NCBI RefSeq assembly: GCF_932294415.1
Contig: NC_065535.1
Coordinates: forward strand, 93,760,862-93,824,861
Reading direction: 5' to 3'
From: Quercus robur
Taxonomy: Eukaryota; Streptophyta; Magnoliopsida; Fagales; Fagaceae
DNA: 64,000 nt
The position numbers were made by a program, and so were the translations under genes. Below are positions 13,375 through 23,988 of the stretch, piece after piece (position 1 is the stretch's first letter; every line of letters begins with the position of its first letter). Under the pieces are notes generated by a model, which saw only the letters and a program-made list of their open reading frames with translations, did no database searches and had not been told where the DNA came from.

Positions 13375-13829
13375 GTTCATCTCATTATCATATTTAGTTG
13401 TGCTTTTCAATATTTGAACACCACCATCTTTACAATCTATTTTTTGAATCCCAGTAATGGGAATCTTTGAAGTGTAGTTGAGGACTATCAAATTTCTTTT
13501 GATACATGTAAGGATAAATACATAAATTATGTTGTAGTTGATGGGGATGATGCAACTTCCTTTGGAATTTCTGTTTCTGTACATAATGAGAGTTGCTATA
13601 AAATCTCCAACCTGTTCTGAAATTTTGTTATATATATCAATGTCCTATACATAGAGATCACAATAATATTCTGTTTTCAATCAATTTGTGTATGCGTAGA
13701 CATTGTTATGAGCTTACAGTCATTGCATTGTGGAATGGTTTCCAGTTTCTACTGGAAGTTGAACTGCTTACAGTAATTCTGCCAATAATGCTGACAAATT
13801 CACTCTCGTAGAATTCTGATGATTAAGAT

Positions 13830-13929
13830 TAAGTCCCCTAGCGGAGACATCCTATAAAATTGGAACGATATAGAGAAGATTAGTATGACCCGTGCAAGGA
13901 TGACACGCATAAATAGAGAATTTGGAATC
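13830..13929 (+). pseudogene. U6 snRNA retrocopy with target-site duplication
   Basis: The segment follows plant U6 snRNA closely: GTCCC...GGAGACATCC, TAAAATTGGAACGATA, AGAGAAGATTAG, GCAAGGATGACACGCATAAA and AGAGAATTTGG. It differs from the functional RNA at several sites and lacks part of the GGCCCCTGCGC stretch. No upstream sequence element (TCCCACATCG type) and no TATA at the usual plant spacing are seen. It is bracketed by TCTGATGATTAAGAT (13815-13829) and TCTGATGATTAAAGAT (13930-13945), which is the mark of LINE-driven retroposition. It is therefore a pseudogene rather than a U6 gene. Confidence 0.88.
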
Positions 13930-13945
13930 TCTGATGATTAAAGAT

Positions 13946-15845
13946 GGTGTGGCAATTTTCTTCCCTACTCATCTAAGCAGCATAATTTGTACATAAAAGT
14001 ATTTTGAGTGATTGTAAAATTGAAAATGGGATTACAAGAGCTACAAACAGAGTTGATTTGTCCTTAGTGGGGTGTTCATGTCCCAGATGAGTTGGTCACC
14101 AACTTTTTACAGGGTGTATAATTGTTGCTATCTACCAGACCTGTATATCCGTTGTTGCATGCACATGCAGTCCCTTTTCTTCTTTTTCTGGGTGCTAGAA
14201 ATAGAACCCACTGTGTTCACTAATTATCAGATTAGATCCACCATTAAAAATAATCACTTTCCCCTCTGCAAAAAATCTCTTTCTAACAATGGATTAAATT
14301 AAATTAATCAACCCTCATAATAACTAGTTATAACTCTTTCCCAATTTAGCTTTATGGATGTACATCGACTACTTTTAACTTCTTTACAAAAATGATGTTT
14401 TGGATGAATTTATATCTTTTTTAAATTAGAAAAGAAAAAAAAAAGGAAGGTTTTGAAGACATCATTTTTTTATGTTTACACTGTTTTAAAAGATAATCCA
14501 TTGTCAAAACAAATCAAGCTAAAAAAGGTTTTTGAAAATACTAGCTTTCTAGGATGGGAAGCTTCATGCTGTTGTGTGGGCTCGATCTTGTGGACATGTC
14601 TTGGAATATAGGTATGGAATTTGTTGTCTTCTTGTGCACTTTATATATGGAGTTAGTTGTCCCAATTTGCACTTTATTTTTATTTGCTTCTCTCTCTCTC
14701 CACATCTTTTTATAAATGCCACTCATCATTTATAATCAATAGACAAGTTGCTCCACATTGCTACTTTGCGTGTAATTACTTACTTGTCAATTCCTAATAG
14801 AAAAATATTCCACCCATTTGCACTTTTATATTCTATCCATAAAAAATAAAAAATAAAAAAAATTAATAATAGTAGTAACATTGTTATGCCATGAAGTCAA
14901 ATTAAATTAGCACCCCCTCTCCACCCCCCAATCTCTCTTCACCCCTCACTCTCTTTCCTTTTATTTTTTCCCTCTTCAAAAAATTCCTAATATGATAAAA
15001 TCTTATAAGCTGGGGTGTCATACAAATCATAAAACTAAACTTGATAATTTATTTATTTATTGGTAAAACTTTTCAACACTAAGGAATTGTCTTTAAAAAA
15101 AAAAAAACTCAAAATTAGACATGAATTGAATAAAACTAATGTTATAATTTTTAAGATACATATTGGCTATTTAATCTACATAAATTACCCCAAACACAAT
15201 TTTTTTTATAGAGATAATTACAATATATTGTTAATCCCACAAATCGAATCATTTCCTCTTTAAACTGTCGCCCTTTCCTCCATAAACTCTCAAATACTTA
15301 ATAAATAGGGAGATGTCAATTCAATTACAAAACTTTTGACACACCAAACATAATCAAAACTTGACTTAATTTATTTTTAAAATTAACTTAGCTATAGTCA
15401 AACCAAATCTATAATCAAAGCACTTGAAACTTTAGAAAGACTAGTTTATTCTTCAAAGAATAAAAAAATGATAAAAAAAAAAACCTTTATTATAGTTAAC
15501 ACAAGATTATAATTCATAAAAAAAAAAAAAATTAAAATATTACAAAGAAGCAAGTTTTGTAGACTTTTAAAGTGTAAACTGAGTTTTGCTTATCTACTAA
15601 TTGTAAAAGAAAAATATAATAATTATGACTGTCAATGTCATAGCATAAACTCATATATACATACAAAAAAGAAAAAGAAAAAAAAGAAAGGTATTTTTCT
15701 ACATATATAAAATTAATATACTAGCTTATTAATATAACGTGGTATAAGAGATAAATACAACCTTCAGAAACAATTTAAATTTAAATATAAATTAAATTAT
15801 TTTACAATTTTTACATTTAATGGTTATTATTAAATTCGATGAATT
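13946..15845. other. AT-rich spacer between MRS2-4 and bZIP genes
   Basis: Very AT-rich, with long A and T runs and short tandem AT-type words. I see no convincing gene, RNA or complete element. The last part before 15846 is the presumed promoter of the bZIP gene. Confidence 0.4.
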
Positions 15846-17010
15846 CCAGCTCCTTATTCAACACACAGTTCAACGACAGAAAGAGAGAGAAAGTAGAGAG
15901 AGAAACACAAACAAAACCAAAGCTTCCGAAGCAGAAGAAGAAGAAGAAAGAAAAGAAATATCTTCAAACACCAAAATCAAAATAACAAAAACACAAAAAC
16001 AATCAAAACCCTAAGAGATAGAGCTTCGATTTCTATTTCTCATACAATTTTTTTTTTTTCGCATTTCCATTGTGAGATCTCGATTCGTCGTTCCACAACC
16101 GGTACGTTTTTTTTTTTTTTTTTTTTTAATTTGTTTTTTGAAAAACAGAAAAAAAAGGTAAGCGAATTTATATATATAAAAAAAATAATTCACATTCTGT
16201 TTTGTTTTTTGTTTGTTACGAATATCGAATCTGTTTTCGTTTCCGTATATCACAGTTGGTTAAATCAGTTCCACATTGCTACAATTCGTTTCGTTGAATC
16301 ACTGTTTTTTTTTTTTTCCCTATTTTATTTTTGTTGTTGTTTCAGGTGCTGTGTGCGTTTTCTATTTCTATATTTATATGTTCCATTTGGTTGACGAGAA
16401 AATGTAGGAAACCGAAAAACAAAACTTTTTTTTTTTTTTGGAATCTTCGATTTTTTTTTTCCGCGTTGTTTGGGAGCTAAGAAAAGCGAGAAGAAAAAGC
16501 TTGTCTGAACTTAGCTCAGGGATATGGTATTATTCAACTTTTTTTTTTTTTATTAAGAAAAAAAAAATTTCTTGTTTGCCTAACAGAAATTAGGGGGTTA
16601 TTGATGTCTGTCTCTTTGATTTTTCATTTTCTGATTAAATTTATGAACTTGATGATTATTTTGTTAGGTAATTAGATTGTAGGATAATTTTTGCTTCATT
16701 GAATTTTAAGTATGAGTTGGTTTGATGAACAAAAAATCAATTGTTTTATTTGTAAATTACACACGTTCATGATTGCTCTTGAACCTACTACCTCACCCTG
16801 TAAGGTGCCAATTGAGGTAGAGCTCTTCGGTAGAAAAAATAAAAAATAAAAAAACTTAAAGACTCTAGGAATATGTATAATGTATTCTTGTATTTGTATA
16901 TGTATATATATTCCTAGAACAAAATAAAAAATTTAAAGACTCTAGGAATATGTATAATGTATCATGTATTTATCTATTACTAGAGTCTTCAAAATTTTTA
17001 ATTTTTTTTT

Positions 17011-17110
17011 TCGGTTCAATTGGCATCTCCTCATCTTGTATGAGTAAGGTGAAGAATGATGTCAAGCTCCATTGGGTGCGTGTGTATTAGTAAGTTATAC
17101 CTGCAACCAA
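17011..17110 (+). mobile_element. Degraded SINE copy in bZIP leader intron
   Basis: Contains GGTTCAATTGGCATCTCCTC, a middle part AAGGTGAAGAATG and a 3' part GGGTGCGTGTGTATTAGTAAG, matching the order of elements in the copy at 19614-19735. No clear target duplication was found. A reversed fragment of the same kind seems to lie at about 16770-16830, and another at about 17680-17760. Confidence 0.55.
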
Positions 17111-17119
17111 TAAAGTGTT

Positions 17120-17174
17120 GTTTGTACCGACCCCAAAAAAAATTGGAACTAAGGTTTTTTTTGTTGTTGTTGTA
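17120..17174 (+). mobile_element. TS-type retroposon 3' tail, copy 1
   Basis: Reads ACCGACCCCAAAAA, then GGAACTAAGG, then a TTG-repeat end (TTGTTGTTGTTGT). From memory, this ending is characteristic of plant TS-type SINEs and their RTE-like LINE partners. Only the 3' end is recognisable. Confidence 0.6.
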
Positions 17175-17889
17175 TTGCAATGTGCCATACTGCCATAGAA
17201 GCTGTAATGCTTCAGTTTTCCTTTCGGCATGATGGGATGACCCTATTTGCCAAGTCTACCTGTTTGAAGTACTTGCCTGATTTTAAAATGATTTTTGGAC
17301 AAAGTTTAGCTGCAAATTTGGTTGTAGCTGATGGTACAACTCCCCACTACAAAAATTAACATGGCTACATATTTTGAAAATCTAACTATTGGATTGCATG
17401 TTTTTTATGTTCTTAACACATGTAAAATTTTCTGTCAATCGGATGTTATTTACTATTTGATCGATAAACTTATTTTTTATGCATAATTTTAGATTACAAA
17501 AACTTGAAATTTAAACATTTGATTGATGACGTAGCTATTAATCTTTGATCATTTGGAAATTTTGCAAGTTTGGAGGATATAAGAAGAAAATATAATCTAA
17601 TGATAGATTTGTTAAAATTAACATTCAATATATTGAGTGGAGTTGTAACCAGCCAAACTTTGTCCATGATTTTTTTTATTGGTAAGTTACGCACGCACTG
17701 GTTTATGAACACACCACCTTAGCCTCCAACCATTCTTCCACCGGAGCTCAATGGCCTTGCCTAATTTGTGTAGATGGAACTTTTTTTCCTTTTCCTTTGC
17801 CCTCTCAATTTAGTTGGATATAACTTATTAATGGATCCCTTTTTTGCAATAATGTTTAGATGCAAGTTTGTGGTCAACCTTGACTAATA

Positions 17890-17950
17890 TGTTGAGAATC
17901 CATAGCCGACCCCAAAAATTTTAGGACTAAGGCTTTGTTATTGTTGTTTA
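17890..17950 (+). mobile_element. TS-type retroposon 3' tail, copy 2
   Basis: Contains GCCGACCCCAAAAATTTTAG, GGACTAAGGCTTTG and TTATTGTTGTT, the same 3' signature as the copy 770 bp upstream and better preserved. The 5' part cannot be delimited. Confidence 0.6.
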
Positions 17951-18410
17951 GATGCCAGTTTGACACATGGATTACATATGTAATTAGTTTCTTATCAGTT
18001 CCTTATGTGTCTTGCTATGCTACCTGGATTTGAGTGTGGTTGCGTGGTGCAGATGCATGTACATGCTTTGGACTTGTTTGCTTTTTAGAAAATTTCATTG
18101 ATTTGAAGTGTTGTACCTAGTAAAAATATCAATACCATTTTAAATATTTATCCTATGATATTGTTTGATTATAAAAAGTAACTATGTTACCTTCAAGTTT
18201 CAGCACTGCCTTTTGGACCTTTTACTTGTTTCTACTTGTTGGTTCAAGATGTTATTGCCAAACAATTTATTGATGAAGAGGCCTCTGCAACAATGTTGAT
18301 TGGGATTTTTCCTTTTCTTGCTTAATATTGTTTTTTGATGGTTATATTATCCTTATTTTTATGTCATTTCATTCCATATAATTTTGACAGGGACTGGTTG
18401 AGCTTAGGCC

Positions 18411-21400
18411 ATGGCAAATTCCAAGGGGTCATCAAACATCAGAAATTTGATCTACTCAGGAAAACACGCTTTGCTTCCTCCTAAAAGTCCATTTCCTATT
18501 GTTTCCCCCTCGTATGTTGATTATGTCCCAGGTCCTGCTATTGGACCAAAAGCTGCTCAAAAGACTAGAGAGGGAAATGCACACCACCAACGAACTTCCT
18601 CTGAGAGCCAGCTCATAGAGGAGCAACCTTCTTGGCTTGATGATCTTCTTAATGAACCAGAGACACCTGTACGCAGAGGAGGTCATAGGCGTTCATCAAG
18701 TGATTCCTTTGCTTACATAGATGTAGCAAATGCTTCTAACTTTGATCATGCAGCTCAGGATGATTTCAAATATAAAAATATGGTTTCTGTACCTTCTTGG
18801 GGATCTCAGGATTTTGATCTTCACAAAGATGTGCAGCATGCTTCATTCTATGCAGATGTCCACTTGGCAAAGCAGAAGAATAGGGCATGGGATCCATCTT
18901 TGAATGCTGTGGTTAGCCCAAGCAGCTGTTCTGTCAAGGATAACACTGTTCATCAGAGTTCAGGATCATCATGCTCACCACATGAAGCTGATGTGGTTTC
19001 ATGTACTGCAAGCGAAAAGCAGGATCAAGTTGAATCATGTCCACAAGATCCAAAAGCTACTTCTGAAAGAAGGGATTCAAATGCTAAGCCTTCTGCTTCT
19101 GAGACAGATACAAAACGCGCTAAACAGTATGTAGCCAATTTAAATGTTCTTTATATTGAAAGATATTTTTGATTTACTTGATGTTACATTATATATATAT
19201 ATATATATTCTATAATTTTGTCATTGAATTATCAATTATGTAAATTTGGTCCTTGAAGTTTCTAAAATGGTTCAATATTACCCTTTCCCTCTTCTCTCTT
19301 TTTTTATTAAAAAAAAAACTCTTTTTCTCTCTTAAAAAAAAAAAAAAAATTGAGCAATTTTATGAAATTGCTTTACAAATTTAGTGATTGACTTGTCATT
19401 AAAATGGATTGTAACTAATACAAGATGAAAGAGCTCAAAAGATGCATGATTTGTATGATTTCTGCACTTAACTTTGACAGCATGTATGATTTTCAAAACT
19501 TCAGGGACTAAATTGACAAAAAAAAAAAAAAAAAAAAGGTTTAGGGACAAAATTGAACTCTGACTCATAAATTAGGGACCAAAATAGTTATTTGGCCTAA
19601 TATTTTATGGTTCTTGCGAATGAGGTCTAGCTCAACTGGTCTGGCACCTCCTCCCTTGCAAATGTTAGGTGAAGGGTGAGGTTGTGGGCTCAAGACCCAC
19701 TAGGTGCATGTGTAGCTTAACAATAATAAAAATTAATGGTTCCTAAATGTTTGTTGTATTGTATTAACTTCATCCAGAATGCAGCTATTGTTGTTTAGAA
19801 TTATAATTAGCATTGACTATGTTGTGGTAATGTTTTGATAAATTTGTGTTTTCTATGATGGGTGAAAGGTGTAAATAGTTTGGTACTTATAGAAAAGTCT
19901 GCAACCTTTTGTTTTGTGTTCTTCTTGTAATTATTATGGGAACTGGACACCAAAAGGTATGGATGCAATGGCATTAAAGGATAAATTTCTGGACCTATTC
20001 TTAACTACTGTGAAGTTCCAGTTGCATCCCATATATGCATATGGGAATGGCAGGTGAAGGAACAGGATATTGGAACATTAGATTCATGAGACCCTTTTGC
20101 AAGTTTGGGAGGTAGAGTCAGTTGATAACTTTTTTGTTTTATTATGCACTATTTTCGCATCGGGTGGAGGTGAATATAGTATGTATTGGAGCTTTCTAAG
20201 AAAGAAAGGTTTGAGGTTAGTTCATTCTAGAGGCTCGTGGAAAGTGTTTAATGGTTGAATTTCCATGGAAGAATATCTGGTGTCAAAAGTAGTGCTTTTT
20301 GGTGGACAATTGCTTTGGGTAAGATTTTGATAATTGACAACTTGAGGAAAAAAAGAAGAAGAGAAGTCATTATGGATGGATGTTGCATGTACTGGGATTG
20401 TGGTGAGACTGTAAACTATCTCCTATTACATTGTGCCATATCAAGACACTTTTGGCCATTAGCTTTGTCTTTATTTTGGGTGTGTTGGGTGATGCCTCAG
20501 ATTGTGATGGAAGAATTTGCTAGTTGGAAGGGGAGATTTAGAATCCATTTGGTGGGCAGTTTAAAACCTCATATTTTCATGGTACAACTTTTAAAAACCC
20601 CCCAGTTTTTTCTACATACAGCTTTTTCAAACATCCCATTTTCTAAAAGCTGAAAAATAAGTTGTGCCAAATGGGCAGTTAGTTGTCAAGAGAGGTGTGA
20701 TATGGGTACAATTTATCTTTGTATAATGCGGAAAACTTGGGAAATGAGTTGTAACTGCATTTTTAACTGCATGGAGCTCAGTGAAAGCTCACTGAAAATT
20801 ATTTTCCTTTGCTCAGTATTCAACTGGCTGTGCGCTTTGAGCAGTTTACATTCCGATTCTTTGTTGGAATTTTTTTTTTTTTAAATTTTTTGCCGTAAAT
20901 CTTGAGAGGATGTAGTATGTTCATCCTGTGTACTTGTTCAATTGTCTTCTAAAAAATTATTATTTCTTTTTATAAAAAAAGAAAAAAAGAAAAAAAAAAG
21001 ATGAGAGATATGTTAGTTGAAATTGTTTATCCATACACCCACATGTTTTTTCTCTAATTCTGAAGCATTGATTGGAACATGGGTGCACAATATTTATATT
21101 CATAGTTTGTGCATGACTGTTTCTTAAGTTGGGACATACAGCTAACTTTTGTTTTATGTTTCATTGATGTTACTTTTGCTAATAAACAATCTAATCGGGT
21201 ATTTGTAATTGTAAGGATCTTTTAACAACAATGGAATTGGTATTTATTTATAGGATAAAATGCATGCAAAAGAGAAAGAAAAAGTTGCTGTATCTGGAAG
21301 GGGTTTATATATCATTAAATGTGAATTGCTATTTGGTGCAGGCAATTTGCTCAACGTTCACGGGTTCGGAAGCTTCAATACATAGCTGAGCTTGAAAGGA

Positions 21401-23266
21401 ATGTACAAGCTTTACAGGCAAGTATCAGCAGAAGTTGAAATACTACATAAAATTGATTTGGTGTTTAAGTGGACTTTGTGCTGTACTAAAGAGTTGAAAT
21501 CTTACTTCTCTACGTTTTATTTTACAGGCAGAAGGGTCTGAAGTTTCAGCTGAACTTGAATTTCTCAACCAGCAGCATCTTATTTTGAGCATGGAGAACA
21601 AAGCCCTTAAGCAGCGATTAGAAAATTTAGCCCAGGAGCAGCTTATCAAATACTGTAAGCTTGATATTCCATCCTTACCCGACTCATTTGTTACTTGCAA
21701 ATGGATATTGGTTTTAATTGCTTGAAATTATTTCCATTTTTAGCTTTCTTCACTCTTCCTTCTTTAGGGCTTTCACTAGTATTCTTCCTTTGCACTAGTT
21801 TTGTCCCCTTTAGCACCTTTTAATAAAAATGTATTTTCTATTTATGAGGTCAATGGCCAATGTGAATGTTGACATTTGTGAGTGTTAAAAATGAGTATTT
21901 CCATATTAGATGTTCAATTTGATATGTAAGTGCAGTTTGAGGAGAATTAGAAACCTAAAACATATGGGAAATTAATGTTGACAGTTATGCTTATTTTCTA
22001 AAATGGCAAAGAGGGCCAACGGCCTTTGGGCAAAAGCAAAAAGGACCAATGGTGGAGCACATCTAGGGTTTGAATGAATCCCAAAAAAATGGGAAAGGAG
22101 GTTAAAATGCTGTCAGAGATTAGGAGTTCTAAGGCAGGTTGCACTTTCCAAAATTTCCAGATTGATTCTTTTAAAAAAATAAATAAATAAATTGCAAGTT
22201 TCATTTCAATGACAAGCATGAGTATGAGTTAAGCATGCCTTTGATTTTCCTGTATTGATTTCTGTCTACGAGTTAGATCCTAGCCATATCATTCTGTATG
22301 CTTTTTAGACAACAGGTGTAAATGTTGGTCTAGGTGTAGATTAACAATTAATTTCTTCTGTCTATGTTGATGGGTCTGGCAACAATCAGAAGAATATGTT
22401 AGACTGATGGATAATTAAATAAAATATGAAAAAATAATTATTATTTAACAGTAGCTTTCCATAAAATCTGAATGTGAATTTCTAGCTTTATATTATGCTA
22501 CTTATTAAAAGCTTTTATCTGGCATGCTATGCTACATTTTGCTGGCTATGATGTTGCATTCTAGTTTTGCTATGCTACTTTTTACTGGTTAGATGACTTG
22601 CCGAATGTGGTGGACCTGCTATACTGCATTTGGAATTCCCTACTTACTAATAAACAACCATGTTGTATGACTTACTTTTCTTTAATTTTTTCAAGAAGAA
22701 ACATTTAGCACTTAGCAGACTTGTCATGCTACCTTTTACTGGTTATAATTTGCATTTTGAAAGCGCCAATAAGTAGCTTGTGTTGATGAAATTAATCCAC
22801 AAAACAAGCAGTCCCTGGGAAATTGATTTTCTCAGAGCATAGGTCTCCTTTTGGATGCATTGGGTCCCTCTGAAATTTTCAGGGTAAATTTTGTACCAAC
22901 ACATCAACAGTCTATCAATTAACCCTGAAAGGCAATTCAATGATTAAAAGACCAATATATCCAGAAGGAAATCACTGATCTGTTATGTCATGGGCAGCAA
23001 ATTGTTACATATATACATGCTATTTTCATGGAATGAGACTAAACTGTGGTATACCATGTTCAGTGGAGCAAGAAGTATTGGAAAGGGAGATTGGGAGGCT
23101 ACGAACCTTGTATCAGCAGCAGCAAAAGCCACAACAGCAGCCATCTTCTAGCCATCGACGCTCTAAAAGCAGGGACTACCTAGATTCCCAATTTGCAAAT
23201 CTCTCTTTGAAACACAAGGATGCTAATTCAGGCCGTGATCCTGTGACTGGTCCACTCCGCATTTAG
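18411..23266 (+). CDS. bZIP transcription factor with lysine in place of the basic-region Asn
   Basis: Coding exons 18411-19126, 21342-21417, 21528-21654 and 23064-23266 give 373 residues. The Ser-rich N-terminal part includes [12 protein letters not shown] and [15 protein letters not shown], a likely phosphorylation or 14-3-3 type site. The basic region is [17 protein letters not shown] (residues 235-251), followed by heptad positions L256, L263, V270, L277, L284, L291 and L298. Where canonical bZIPs have N-x7-R, this one has K238-x7-R246. A coiled coil continues to about residue 325, then a Gln-rich and Ser/Arg-rich tail with [19 protein letters not shown]. It resembles the Arabidopsis bZIP34/61-like and At1g58110-like proteins; from memory the latter fits best. 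The intron after 21417 uses a GC donor (CAG|GCAAGT). It is nuclear, and DNA binding may be altered or need a partner. Confidence 0.92.
19208..19600. mobile_element. Fold-back MITE in bZIP intron
   Basis: The left part has AATTTGGTCCTTGAAGTTTC. The reverse complement of the right end has TTTTGGTCCCTAATTTATG and CAATTTTGTCCCTAAACC. These are imperfect inverted ends with the 'GGTCCCTAA' motif common in plant fold-back repeats. It has A/T runs inside and no coding. Boundaries are approximate. Confidence 0.5.
19614..19735 (+). mobile_element. tRNA-derived SINE in bZIP intron
   Basis: A-box-like GGTCTAGCTCAACTGGT, then GGCACCTCCTCCCTTGCAAA, a B-box-like GGGCTCAAGACCCAC, and the family end TAGGTGCATGTGTAGCTTAA followed by AATAATAAAAATT. 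Seven bases, ATGGTTC, flank it at 19607-19613 and 19736-19742. This is the best-preserved member of the family in the window. Confidence 0.78.
20060..20570 (+). mobile_element. LINE relic (zinc-binding RT tail domain)
   Basis: Translation across 20255-20560 gives [54 protein letters not shown] and [10 protein letters not shown]. This is the zinc-binding domain that follows reverse transcriptase in plant L1-type LINEs (zf-RVT), with its CxxCxxxxEtxxHLxxHC-like core. Upstream, 20060-20255 has shifted frames and stops, so the copy is truncated and dead. It lies in sense orientation inside a bZIP intron. Confidence 0.8.
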
Positions 23267-23988
23267 ATTTGTGATCGGTCCAGAACTGTCTATTTCTCCC
23301 CTTCTCTTCCTCAATTGGCATTGCCATGTCTATGACCAAAATTGTTGTTTCCCTTGTGCGCGATAAAGCAGAGCTCCTCCAATCTTGGTGACGTTTCTCT
23401 GGCAGCTTTGTGCGTTTTGATTTTTCACCATTTTATTCTCTTTCCCGTTTGCTAAGCTAATATCTTTATGTGCACCTGGTAGTCATCGCCAGAAAGTTAT
23501 TCAATTTCTAGCGGGTCACTTACCGGAGGTGGTAACTCAAAACAGATCCGATGATTCGGTCTGTCCTGTCCTGTATGTTTCAGAGATTATTATAATCATG
23601 AAAGTTGTATGCTTCATTTTGTTGCCCATTAAAGTTTCCACTGTTGAGGAATTCTACCTAGTTCAAAGATGTTTAGGGCTGCTTGAATGTGCATTACTTT
23701 CAATGCATTGTGATAAGAAAATGTGTACTTGTAACATGCTTTTAATGAAATCCATGTTTATTCTTTGGGGTTTTGTTTTTGTATGATGAGAAAATTATTC
23801 AGTTGAAGTTTCCACAATTTGTGGAATTCAACTTTGTGCAAAGATGGTGCTGTTTGGATGTGCATTACTTTTACTCTGCATAGTCTGCATTGTGGTAAGA
23901 CGAGTGTACTTGTAAACTGATTTAAATGAAATTCATGTTTACACTTCTAGGGTTTTGTTTTAGTATGATGAGAACATTAATCAATTGA
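23267..23988 (+). other. bZIP 3' flank with a tandem duplication
   Basis: Follows the stop codon. A block of about 174 bp (23632-23805) is repeated directly as 23806-23988. Both copies contain AAGTTTCCAC, GGAATTC..., GTGCATTACTTT, TGTACTTGTAA, AATGAAAT.CATGTTTA and a closing GTATGATGAGAA. The copies differ at many sites, so the event is old. The first copy is likely 3'UTR; AATGAAAT could serve as a poly(A) signal in either. Confidence 0.7.

Larger units (their letters stand above)
15846..18390 (+). other. bZIP 5'UTR exon and leader intron
   Basis: A purine-rich, AG- and CAAAACC-rich leader from about 15846 ends at a donor (CAACCG|GTACGT, exon end 16101). The coding exon begins after the acceptor TTTTGACAG at 18390, 20 bp before the start codon. 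The intervening 2.3 kb reads as a 5'UTR intron. It contains SINE-like pieces and two copies of a 3' tail of the type GACCCCAAAAA...GGACTAAGG...(TTG)n. The transcription start is estimated, not seen. Confidence 0.55.

Noticed and set aside
13830-13929. A functional U6 snRNA gene
   Set aside because: Lacks part of the conserved sequence and the plant promoter elements, and is bracketed by insertion duplications.
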